This document shows, piece by piece, positions 1 to 6,611 of a stretch of 14,363 nucleotides of DNA (position 1 is its first letter; each line of letters begins with the position of its first letter). The stretch comes from an uncultured Gammaproteobacteria bacterium (GTDB taxonomy: Bacteria; Pseudomonadota; Gammaproteobacteria; Pseudomonadales; UBA5518). The position numbers and the translations under genes were made by a program. The stretch covers positions 1-14,363 of the forward strand of contig CAIXOY010000525.1 in NCBI GenBank assembly GCA_903921135.1, given 5' to 3'. Below the pieces are notes generated by a model. It was not told the origin of the DNA. It saw only the letters and a list, made by a program, of their open reading frames with translations, and made no database searches.

Positions 1-585
1 CAGCAGGGCGAACATCACCATCGTGAGCAGCGAGCCGCCGGGGGCGGCGACCGGAGACGCAGCGGGGGCGTCAGCGAGCGCCGCAGCGGGCTCGACGGCC
101 TCGGCTTCCGTCACGGTGCCCTTCCCGGGATCCACCACGAAGCGTTGCGTGCGCGGCGGATAGCAGAGCCCCGCGTCCGCGCAGCCCTGCGACTTCACGA
201 GGATGTCGTGCGGCACGGGAGCGGCTGCGGGCAGAGTGACCTCCAGCCTGCCGCGGTAGATCTCGGTGGCGCCCAGGAACTCGTCCTCGTGAGGCTCCCC
301 TGCGGGCCACGCCACGTCGAGCGCGGTGGGCGTGCTGCCCGCGCCCGCGAGCGAGATGCCCATGCGGACTTTGTAGAGGTAATAGCCAGGCGTGATGTCC
401 CACTGCAGCTGGATCTGGCCGCCGCTGATGCGGGCCGCGAGCGGGTAGGCTTTTTCGACAGGGAGGAACTCGGGCTGTGCGCCCGACAGCATCGCGGTAT
501 TGCCGCCCGCGCCCGGCAGGGCATCGCCCGCGTGGGAGGGGATGGCGCAGAGCCAGAGGCAGAGCACGAGCAGCAGGTATCTCAT
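1..585 (-). CDS. dsbD: Thiol:disulfide interchange protein DsbD, N-terminal part (cut by window start)
   Basis: DsbD carries electrons from cytoplasmic thioredoxin across the inner membrane to periplasmic thiol proteins (DsbC, CcmG and similar). The 195 visible residues begin with a signal peptide (MRYLLLVLCLWLCAIPSHA, cleavage near residue 19). A DsbD-alpha immunoglobulin-like domain follows at about residues 35-150. It holds the motif GCADAGLCYPP, with Cys135 and Cys141 as the redox pair that matches the family's CADAGFCYPP signature. An Ala/Pro-rich linker comes next, then the start of the first membrane helix (SLLTMVMFALL), where the window ends. The transmembrane beta and thioredoxin-like gamma domains lie outside. 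The gene is divergent from the copper chaperone gene, with 113 bp between them. The start at 585 is set by the signal peptide; no Shine-Dalgarno is visible, and a TAGAAT box ends 7 nt before the ATG. The family call is firm; a ScsB-like paralogue is the alternative. Confidence 0.88.
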   Translation of the reverse strand, partial: MRYLLLVLCLWLCAIPSHAGDALPGAGGNTAMLSGAQPEFLPVEKAYPLAARISGGQIQLQWDITPGYYLYKVRMGISLAGAGSTPTALDVAWPAGEPHEDEFLGATEIYRGRLEVTLPAAAPVPHDILVKSQGCADAGLCYPPRTQRFVVDPGKGTVTEAEAVEPAAALADAPAASPVAAPGGSLLTMVMFALL

Positions 586-592
586 GGGCCGG

Positions 593-598
593 ATTCTA
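593..598 (-). promoter_or_regulatory. Candidate -10 box of dsbD, possibly leaderless
   Basis: On the minus strand TAGAAT (5 of 6 matches to TATAAT) ends 7 nt upstream of the dsbD ATG at 585. No Shine-Dalgarno lies between them. If the box is used, transcription would start at or next to the start codon. The -35 region is poor, so this is an inference from one hexamer plus spacing. Confidence 0.3.
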
Positions 599-698
599 GG
601 GTAGCGGCGGATGCGCCGCGAGCAGAATTCACGGGTGAGCGCGCGCGACCCTGTGGCAGAATGCGGCTGCGTGTCTCCAGCCTTACCGGAACCCTCCG

Positions 699-1127
699 AT
701 GCGCCGTACCAGTGCCTTCATCGCCCTCTTCCTTTTGGTCTCGCGCGCCCTTGCGGCTGACGTGAGTATCGAATCCCCGTGGCTCCTGGAGCCTCCGCCC
801 GGCCAGACGGGCGCGGCCATCTACCTCGGCGTCCGCAATGCGGGCAGCGCTGAACTGGTACTCAGGTCCGCCACGGTCGAGGGGGCTGCGAGCGCCGAGA
901 TCCATGGGCACATGATGCACGGCGACATGATGCACATGGGACCGGCGGGCCCTCTGCCCATCGCGCCGGGGGCTGCATTGCTGCTCGCGCCGGGTGGCTA
1001 TCACCTGATGGTGTCGGGGCTTGGCGCGCGTCCGGTGACCGGCGGGCGGCTGCCCTTCTGTCTGGAGTTCGAGGGTGGCGTCCGGGCCTGTTCCGAGGCG
1101 CTGGTCAAGGGTGTGGCAGGGAAGTGA
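699..1127 (+). CDS. Periplasmic copper chaperone PCu(A)C (DUF461 family)
   Basis: A 142-residue secreted protein with a signal peptide cleaved near Ala19 (LFLLVSRALA). It has the full PCu(A)C Cu(I) site: His69, ten residues, Met80, 21 residues, His102, one residue, Met104, exactly the family spacing H-X10-M-X21-H-X-M. The segment between His69 and Met80 is unusually rich in extra His and Met (HGHMMHGDMMHM). Family members deliver Cu(I) in the periplasm, classically to the CuA or CuB centre of haem-copper oxidases. Two cysteines (Cys121 and Cys131) lie in the C-terminal strands, where I would not expect any. The gene is divergent from dsbD, and its stop (1125-1127) abuts the next gene, so the two are probably co-transcribed. 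GGAA about 8 nt before the ATG is a modest ribosome binding site. No oxidase genes are in the window. Confidence 0.9.
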   Translation: MRRTSAFIALFLLVSRALAADVSIESPWLLEPPPGQTGAAIYLGVRNAGSAELVLRSATVEGAASAEIHGHMMHGDMMHMGPAGPLPIAPGAALLLAPGGYHLMVSGLGARPVTGGRLPFCLEFEGGVRACSEALVKGVAGK

Positions 1128-1129
1128 GC

Positions 1130-2191
1130 ATGGACGAGGATCAGGGAATTGCGCAGGACGCGTCAGCGGGAACCGACAGGGCGCGGGAGATGACGCGTCG
1201 CGGCGGGGGCTTCATGTCCATCGCCGTGGGCAGCGCCGTGGCGCTTCTGCTGGCAGGCCTCTCCGCACTCGGCATCTACTGGTCGCGCGACCCCGAGCCC
1301 TTCGACGTGCGCGCCAATGCCGCGAGCTTCGCGGCAGCGCAGGAACGGCCCGTAGTGACCGGCACCACGATGACCGCCACGCTGATCAAGGTCACCGAGA
1401 CCCTGCTCGAGAAGCCCGGTGGCTACCTGAGCAACGACATCGCCCCGCCCGGGGTGTTCCTCGACAACATGCCCGCGTGGGAATTCGGCGTGCTGGTGCA
1501 GGTGCGGGATCTCTCCAAGGCGATGCGCGAGACGCTCTCCCGCTCGCAGTCACAGTCCCGGGAAGACCCCGATCTCGCGCTCGCGGAGCCGCAGTTCAAT
1601 TACGACAACAGCTCCTGGATCCTGCCCTCGTCCGAAGACGAGTACGAGACGGGCATCCGCAAGCTCCGGGGCTATGCCCGCCGCCTCGCGGACCCCGAGA
1701 AGCCCGACGCGCAGTTCTATGCCCGCGCCGACAATCTGCGCTACTGGCTGGGAACGGTCGACAGCCGCCTCGGCAGTCTCTCGCAGCGTCTCAGCGCCAG
1801 CGTGGGTCGCAGCCGTCTCAATACCGATCTCGCGGGTGACAGCGCTGCGCAGCAGTCCACGCCCTCCCCGGCAGAGATGGACGTCAAGACACCGTGGACG
1901 CAGATCGATGATGTCTTCTACGAGGCGCGCGGAAGTTCCTGGGCGATCATCCAGTTCCTGAAGGCGGCCGAGGTGGATTTCGCCGATGTGCTGGCGAAGA
2001 AGAACGCGACGGTCAGCCTGCGCCAGATCATCCGTGAGCTCGAAGGCACGCAGGACCCCATGTGGAGTCCCGTGCTGCTGAACGGCTCGGGCTTCGGCCC
2101 GCTCGCCAATCACTCGCTGGTGATGGCCTCGTACATCTCGCGGGCCAATGCCGCGCTGATCGACCTGCGCGCCCTGCTCGCACAGGGCTGA
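1130..2191 (+). CDS. DUF2333 family membrane-anchored protein
   Basis: A 353-residue protein that I recognise as DUF2333, a family of unknown function found mainly in gammaproteobacteria. A charged cytoplasmic N-terminus is followed by one membrane helix at about residues 28-51 (SIAVGSAVALLLAGLSALGIYW). The rest, about 300 residues, is polar and probably periplasmic and mostly helical. Features include a DPDLALAEPQFNYDNSSW segment and a C-terminal part with an I-I-R-E-L-E-G-T-Q-D-P-M-W motif and a GFGPLANHSLVMASYISRANAALIDLR stretch. I chose the ATG at 1130 because AGGGAA lies about 7 nt upstream. A GTG at 1124 overlaps the chaperone stop but sits too close to that site. It is probably in one transcript with the copper chaperone; whether they share a function is unknown. 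It ends 9 bp from the stop of the convergent kinase gene. Confidence 0.82.
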   Translation: MDEDQGIAQDASAGTDRAREMTRRGGGFMSIAVGSAVALLLAGLSALGIYWSRDPEPFDVRANAASFAAAQERPVVTGTTMTATLIKVTETLLEKPGGYLSNDIAPPGVFLDNMPAWEFGVLVQVRDLSKAMRETLSRSQSQSREDPDLALAEPQFNYDNSSWILPSSEDEYETGIRKLRGYARRLADPEKPDAQFYARADNLRYWLGTVDSRLGSLSQRLSASVGRSRLNTDLAGDSAAQQSTPSPAEMDVKTPWTQIDDVFYEARGSSWAIIQFLKAAEVDFADVLAKKNATVSLRQIIRELEGTQDPMWSPVLLNGSGFGPLANHSLVMASYISRANAALIDLRALLAQG

Positions 2192-2200
2192 TTCGCCCGA

Positions 2201-3208
2201 TCAGGAAACGCTGATCTCCCATTCCGCGCGGATGTGCGCGTGCAGCGGCTCCGGCAGCCGCGGGCCGTAGTGCGTCACGAGCTCCGCGGCCGCACGGCAG
2301 GCGAGCGCTCCCGCAGCGGCGGCACCGTGACCGCGTGCGATGGCGTACAGATAGGCACCCGCGAACATATCGCCAGCGCCGTTGGTGTCGATGGCGCGCA
2401 CCGGGTGCGGCGCGATGCGGTGGTACTGCCGTCCATCGAAGACCAGAGCGCCTTCCGCGCCCAGCGTGATCGCGAAGCTCCGCGCGATGCCGCGCAGCGC
2501 ATCTGCCGCCGCCTCGATGGTCTCGGCGCCACTCCATTGCAGCGCCTCGGCGCCGTTGCAGAACACCAGATCCACCCCGTTGCCCAGCATTTCAGCCAGG
2601 CCGTCGCGGAAGTGCGCCACGATGCCGGGGTCTGAAAAGCTGAGCGCCGTTTTCACGCCCGCTGCCTCGGCGAGTTCACGAGCGCGCACGGCGGCCGCGC
2701 GTGCGCTCGGCGAGGTGACGAGGTAGCCCTCGATGTACAGGAAGCGCGAATCCGCGAGCGCTGCCGCGTCCAGATCCTCTGACGAGAGCGTGGAGCTCGC
2801 GCCGAGGAAGGTGTTCATGGTGCGTTCGGCATCCGGCGTGATCATCACGAGGCACTTGCCCGTGACGCCCGATGCGCCCGCCGCGAGGCGGTTGGTGCGC
2901 ACACCGGCGCGCTCCATGTCCGACAGGTAGAAACGGCCGTTCTCGTCGTCCGCCACCTTGCAGGAATAGAACGCCGTGCCGCCGAAGTGGCGCGTTGCCA
3001 TCACCGAGTTGGCGGCCGAGCCGCCGCTCGCGCGGCGCGCGTAGACCAGATGCTGTTCGAGCATGCCGAGCAATGCGTGCTGGCGGTCTTCGTCGACCAG
3101 CGTCATCACACCTTTGTCGATGGCGGCGTTGGCAAGGAAGCCGTCGTCGACCTCGATCTCCGTATCCACCAGTGCCGCTCCCATGCCGTAGACGTCGTAG
3201 CTGCTCAT
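2201..3208 (-). CDS. PfkB-family kinase, adenosine kinase-like
   Basis: A 335-residue ribokinase/PfkB fold protein. PfkB signature 1 is SGGSAANSVMATRHFGG (residues 61-77). Signature 2 is DTNGAGDMFAGAY (274-286), in which Asp280 is the predicted catalytic base; TLGAEGA (248-254) belongs to the ATP site. The N-terminus (YDVYGMGAALVDTEIEVDD) and the FYSCKVADDENG segment match the bacterial group usually named adenosine kinase, which would convert adenosine plus ATP to AMP plus ADP in the cytoplasm. Substrate choice in this group is weakly established, so inosine/guanosine or a sugar remains possible. The start at 3208 is preferred because homologues begin at M-S-x-Y-D-V-Y-G; upstream in-frame sequence lacks protein character. 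A good promoter lies just upstream (3242-3271). apt, another purine-salvage gene, is 8 kb away in this window. Confidence 0.85.
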   Translation of the reverse strand: MSSYDVYGMGAALVDTEIEVDDGFLANAAIDKGVMTLVDEDRQHALLGMLEQHLVYARRASGGSAANSVMATRHFGGTAFYSCKVADDENGRFYLSDMERAGVRTNRLAAGASGVTGKCLVMITPDAERTMNTFLGASSTLSSEDLDAAALADSRFLYIEGYLVTSPSARAAAVRARELAEAAGVKTALSFSDPGIVAHFRDGLAEMLGNGVDLVFCNGAEALQWSGAETIEAAADALRGIARSFAITLGAEGALVFDGRQYHRIAPHPVRAIDTNGAGDMFAGAYLYAIARGHGAAAAGALACRAAAELVTHYGPRLPEPLHAHIRAEWEISVS

Positions 3209-3241
3209 GGAGCCTGTGTCCTGATCGCGAAGTGTGCGGGG

Positions 3242-3271
3242 ATTATCGTTTGCGCCAGCCCCGCGGCTCAA
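3242..3271 (-). promoter_or_regulatory. Predicted sigma70 promoter of the PfkB kinase gene
   Basis: Minus-strand TTGAGC (3266-3271), an 18-bp spacer and GATAAT (3242-3247). Four of six bases match the -35 consensus and five of six match the -10 consensus. The predicted start is near 3235, giving a leader of roughly 25-30 nt before the ATG at 3208. This is the best promoter seen in the window. Confidence 0.5.
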
Positions 3272-3312
3272 TTGCCAAATGCTCCCTGCTGCGGGTGGGC
3301 GGCGGCTTCTTC

Positions 3313-3318
3313 TACACT
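3313..3318 (+). promoter_or_regulatory. Candidate -10 box of mrcB, possibly leaderless
   Basis: TACACT ends 8 nt before the mrcB ATG (3327), and no Shine-Dalgarno lies between. It is part of CTACACTTCG, which recurs at 5791-5800 ahead of the lipoprotein gene. The -35 region is weak (TGCGGG at about 17 bp), so activity is inferred only. Confidence 0.35.
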
Positions 3319-3326
3319 TCGCCGCC

Positions 3327-5747
3327 ATGCCCCCGCCCCCCCGTCGCAGTGTCCGCAAGCCCGCTGCCCCGCCACCCCGGCGGTGGCCGAGCATCCTGCT
3401 GCGCGTGGCGCTGGCGCTCTCCGTTCCGGTCGCGATCCTGCTGCTCTACGTCGACGCCTTCATCCAGCGCGAGTTCTCGGGCAAGAAGTGGGCGGTGCCG
3501 GCAGTGGTCTACGGGCGCCCCATGGAACTCTACGCAGGCGCGCCCCTCACGCAGCCTGATCTGCTGGGCGAACTCGATGCACTGGGCTACCGGCCCGGTG
3601 GCGCCGAGCCACGGACGGGCAGCTACAGCAACGGCGCCGGGTGGGTGCGCGTGGGCTCTCGCGGGTTCCGGTTCTGGGACGGCGTGGAGCCCGAGCAGCG
3701 CCTTACCGTGCGCTTCGATGCGGCAGGCATCGCGGGGATCACCGACGACGCCGGCGCCGAGGTGCCCATCGCGCGCCTCGACCCGGTACACATCGGCGGC
3801 ATCTACCCCGCCCACAACGAGGACCGCATCCTGGTGCGTGCCCGCGAGGTGCCGCCGCTGCTCGTCACGGCCCTGATGGCGGTCGAGGACAAGGATTTCG
3901 CCACCCACCACGGCATTTCTTTCCGCGGGATCCTGCGGGCGATGTGGGTGAACGTGAAGAGCGGCTCGCTGGAGCAGGGCGGCAGCACGCTCACGCAGCA
4001 GCTGGTGAAGAATTTTTTCCTCACGCGCGAGCGCACGCTGGGCCGCAAGCTCCTCGAGGCCGTCATGGCCGTGGTCATGGAGATGCGCTACTCCAAGGAA
4101 GAGATCCTCGAGGCCTACCTGAACGAGATCTATCTGGGGCAGGACGGCCACCGCGCCATCCACGGCTTCGGGCTTGCCAGCCATTACTACTTCAACCGTC
4201 CGCTGAACGAACTCGAGCCGCAGCAGATCGCGTTGCTGATCACGCTGGTGCGCGGGCCCTCGTACTACGACCCCTGGCGTCAGGCCGAGCGCTCGCTCGC
4301 GCGGCGCAACCTGGTGCTGGACGAACTTGCCGAGCAGCAGGTGGTCACGCCGGAACTCGCTGGGCGCCTGAAGCAGCGACCGCTCGGCATGGGCGACCGG
4401 GACGACAACCGCTCGCGCTTCTATCCCGCCTACCTCGATCTGGTGCGCCGCCAGCTGAAGGAGAGCTACAGCGACGATGATCTGAGCTCCGAGGGACTGC
4501 GCATCTTCACCGGCCTCGATCCTTCGGTGCAGCGCGCGGCCGAGCGTGCGCTGCAGGACTCGCTCGCGGAGATCGAGAAAGACGCCGCTGCGCGCAAGCG
4601 GAAGGTCCCCGGGCTCGAAGGTGCGGTGATCGTGACCCGCGTCGACAGCGGCGAGGTGCTGGCGCTGGTGGGTGGCCGCCATTCGCGCATCGCCGGCTTC
4701 AATCGCGTGCTGGACGCGGTGCGCCCGGTGGGCTCGCTGATGAAACCTGCCGTGTACCTCACGGCGCTCGCAGGCGGGCGCTATTCCTTGCTGAGCCCGC
4801 TGGACGACAGCCCGGTCCACTACAAGGGCAGCGACGGCCGCGTCTGGAGCCCGCGCAATTTCGACAAGAAAGATCACGGCATGGTGCGACTGCATACCGC
4901 GCTCGCCGAGAGCTACAACCAGTCGACCGCGCGGCTCGGGTTGGAGATCGGCTTGCCCCGCGTGGTCGACACCATCCACCGCCTTGGTGTGGAACGCGAG
5001 ATCGCGCCCTTGCCCTCGGTGTCGCTAGGCGCGGTCGATCTCACGCCGATCGAGGTGGCGGGCATGTACCAGACCATCGCCTCGGGCGGTTTCGGCACAC
5101 CGCTCAGCGCGATCCGCGAGGTGAGTGACGCGGGCGGATCGCCGCTCTCGCGCTATCCGGTGAAGGTCGAACAGAAACTCGATGCGGCCGCCGTCTACGT
5201 GCTCGAGTACGCGCTGCGCGAAGTGGTGCGTGACGGCACGGCGGCCAGTGCCTACCGTCGCCTGCCGGGCTGGCTCACGGTGGCGGGCAAGACCGGCACC
5301 ACCGACGATATGCGGGACTCCTGGTTCGCGGGCTACGCGGGCGATCTGCTCGCGGTGGTCTGGATCGGGCGTGACGACAACGGCGTGACCGGGCTCACGG
5401 GCGCCACGGGTGCGCTGCGCGTGTGGTCACGGCTCATGGCCGAGGTGAGCCGCGTGCCCCGCAAACCCCGCCCGCCCGAGGGCGTGGTGGAGACATGGAT
5501 CGACGAGACAAGTGGTGGTCTGAGCGCCGAGGGCTGCCCTGGTGCGCGCCTGATTCCCTTCCTCCCGGGCACGGTGCCGAGTTACCAGTCCTCCTGCGGC
5601 GGCAGTGGCGGGCTTCGCTGGCCCTGGGAAACGCGGCCGGGCAGCACCCCGGCGCCGCCGGCCGCCACGCCGCAGGACACGCCGCAGGAAGCACCGTCCG
5701 AACCCGGCAAGAAAGAAAGTTGGTGGGAGCGCTGGTTCAGCCAGTGA
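3327..5747 (+). CDS. mrcB: Penicillin-binding protein 1B, bifunctional peptidoglycan glycosyltransferase/transpeptidase
   Basis: This class A PBP polymerises lipid II into glycan strands and cross-links the stem peptides on the periplasmic side of the inner membrane. In 806 residues it shows a basic Pro/Arg-rich cytoplasmic tail, a membrane helix at about 23-45, a UB2H-like region at about 50-135 (AVPAVVYGRPMELYAGAPLT) and a GT51 domain at about 150-320. The GT51 catalytic Glu187 lies in AVEDKDFATHHG, with the second motif GGSTLTQQLVKN after it. The transpeptidase domain spans about 400-700, with Ser470-x-x-Lys473 (SLMK), Ser529-x-Asn531 (SYN) and Lys655-Thr-Gly. The UB2H region separates it from PBP1A. 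A Pro/Ala/Glu-rich tail ends in WWERWFSQ. The ATG at 3327 precedes the basic tail; an upstream in-frame start at 3234 would add noncoding-looking sequence. A C5-G-C7 tract follows the start codon. The gene after it probably encodes its activator. Confidence 0.95.
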   Translation: MPPPPRRSVRKPAAPPPRRWPSILLRVALALSVPVAILLLYVDAFIQREFSGKKWAVPAVVYGRPMELYAGAPLTQPDLLGELDALGYRPGGAEPRTGSYSNGAGWVRVGSRGFRFWDGVEPEQRLTVRFDAAGIAGITDDAGAEVPIARLDPVHIGGIYPAHNEDRILVRAREVPPLLVTALMAVEDKDFATHHGISFRGILRAMWVNVKSGSLEQGGSTLTQQLVKNFFLTRERTLGRKLLEAVMAVVMEMRYSKEEILEAYLNEIYLGQDGHRAIHGFGLASHYYFNRPLNELEPQQIALLITLVRGPSYYDPWRQAERSLARRNLVLDELAEQQVVTPELAGRLKQRPLGMGDRDDNRSRFYPAYLDLVRRQLKESYSDDDLSSEGLRIFTGLDPSVQRAAERALQDSLAEIEKDAAARKRKVPGLEGAVIVTRVDSGEVLALVGGRHSRIAGFNRVLDAVRPVGSLMKPAVYLTALAGGRYSLLSPLDDSPVHYKGSDGRVWSPRNFDKKDHGMVRLHTALAESYNQSTARLGLEIGLPRVVDTIHRLGVEREIAPLPSVSLGAVDLTPIEVAGMYQTIASGGFGTPLSAIREVSDAGGSPLSRYPVKVEQKLDAAAVYVLEYALREVVRDGTAASAYRRLPGWLTVAGKTGTTDDMRDSWFAGYAGDLLAVVWIGRDDNGVTGLTGATGALRVWSRLMAEVSRVPRKPRPPEGVVETWIDETSGGLSAEGCPGARLIPFLPGTVPSYQSSCGGSGGLRWPWETRPGSTPAPPAATPQDTPQEAPSEPGKKESWWERWFSQ

Positions 5748-5791
5748 GGGACCAGCCAGTCATGGGCGCAGCGCACTCGCCCCTGCCTGAC

Positions 5792-5797
5792 TACACT
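5792..5797 (+). promoter_or_regulatory. Candidate -10 box of the LpoP-like gene
   Basis: TACACT lies within CTACACTTCG (5791-5800), the same 10-mer as upstream of mrcB. It is 39 nt before the GTG at 5837, leaving room for a short leader with a ribosome binding site. No convincing -35 was found. If it works, the lipoprotein has its own promoter in addition to read-through from mrcB. Confidence 0.3.
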
Positions 5798-5836
5798 TCG
5801 TGCTCACCGACCCCCTGCATTCCCCGGGAGTGACCC

Positions 5837-6610
5837 GTGATCCCTGGCGTCCTGCCTCTGCCCTTTCGCGCGCTGCTCGGCCTTTTGCTGCCTTTGGTGC
5901 TGTCGGCCTGCATCACCGAAGGACCCTCGCCGCCGCGGGTGGATGTGCCGGAGCCGGGTGCCGCGGGCCATGCGCGGGCCTCTGCGCCTGCGCGTCGCAC
6001 TGCCCCGCGCACCTACCCTGCGGAGCGCCCCGCTGCGCGCGCCTACCCTGCAGGTGCTGCGGCGCGGAGTTATCCCGCCACTGCGCCTGCAGCCGCCAGC
6101 CCCGGGTTGCCCGCGGGTGATGCGGGCGACATCACCGTGCAATCCTCCAGCGAAGCACCCGCGGTGGGCAGTTATCCCGCCGGGTCGGCAAGCACCTATC
6201 CCGCGGGCAGCGCCGAGGGCTATCCCGCTCCCGCAGAGGCGTATCCCGGCGCCGCGCAACCGGTGCCCGCGGCGGGCGAGGCGTCTGCTCCTCCCGCTGC
6301 CGCCGTCATCGAGGAGGGCCACGTGCCCGCCCGAAGTACCAACAACGCGGTGAATGCCCTGCTCGCGAGCGCCGACGGCGCACGCCGGCGCGGTGATCTG
6401 GACGCGGCCGTGGCCGCCGCGGAGCGCGCGTTGCGCATACAGCCGGGGGATCCCGCGGTCTATTGCGAACTCGCCCTGCTGAGGCTCGCGCAGGGGCAGC
6501 GTGAACTCGCCGGGCAACTCGCCCGCAAGGGCCTTGCCCAGCAGCCCGAACCGGAACTGCGCCAGCGCCTCGAAGAGGTGCTGGCCCGGGCCACTGCGGC
6601 GAGCGGCTGA
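5837..6610 (+). CDS. lpoP: Outer-membrane lipoprotein with TPR domain, probable PBP1B activator LpoP
   Basis: A 257-residue lipoprotein. The signal peptide ends in the lipobox LSAC with acylated Cys25; the next residue is Ile, not Asp, so outer-membrane sorting is expected. Residues 40-165 form a Pro/Ala/Ser/Gly-rich, probably disordered linker with seven Y-P-A/G motifs (Tyr60, 70, 79, 113, 121, 129, 136). Residues about 168-250 form TPR-type helices (ADGARRRGDLDAAVAAAERALRIQPGDPAVYCELALLRLAQG). In Pseudomonas aeruginosa the lipoprotein LpoP, a TPR protein encoded next to the PBP1B gene, activates PBP1B. Gene order, lipobox, linker and TPR domain all match here, but the activator role is inferred. 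The GTG start has GGGAG about 7 nt upstream and sits directly before the signal peptide. The stop is one base from the stop of the convergent ModF-like gene. Confidence 0.8.
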   Translation: MIPGVLPLPFRALLGLLLPLVLSACITEGPSPPRVDVPEPGAAGHARASAPARRTAPRTYPAERPAARAYPAGAAARSYPATAPAAASPGLPAGDAGDITVQSSSEAPAVGSYPAGSASTYPAGSAEGYPAPAEAYPGAAQPVPAAGEASAPPAAAVIEEGHVPARSTNNAVNALLASADGARRRGDLDAAVAAAERALRIQPGDPAVYCELALLRLAQGQRELAGQLARKGLAQQPEPELRQRLEEVLARATAASG

Positions 6611-6611
6611 G

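Noticed and set aside
650..672. Sigma54 promoter (TGGCAG ... CTGC) before the copper chaperone gene.
   Set aside because: The distance between the GG and GC elements is 12 nt and not the required 10.
3312..4979. A 555-codon open frame on the minus strand inside mrcB.
   Set aside because: It is antisense to a gene with every PBP1B motif intact, and its product is His/Arg/Ala-rich without any domain. It is a by-product of GC-rich codon usage.
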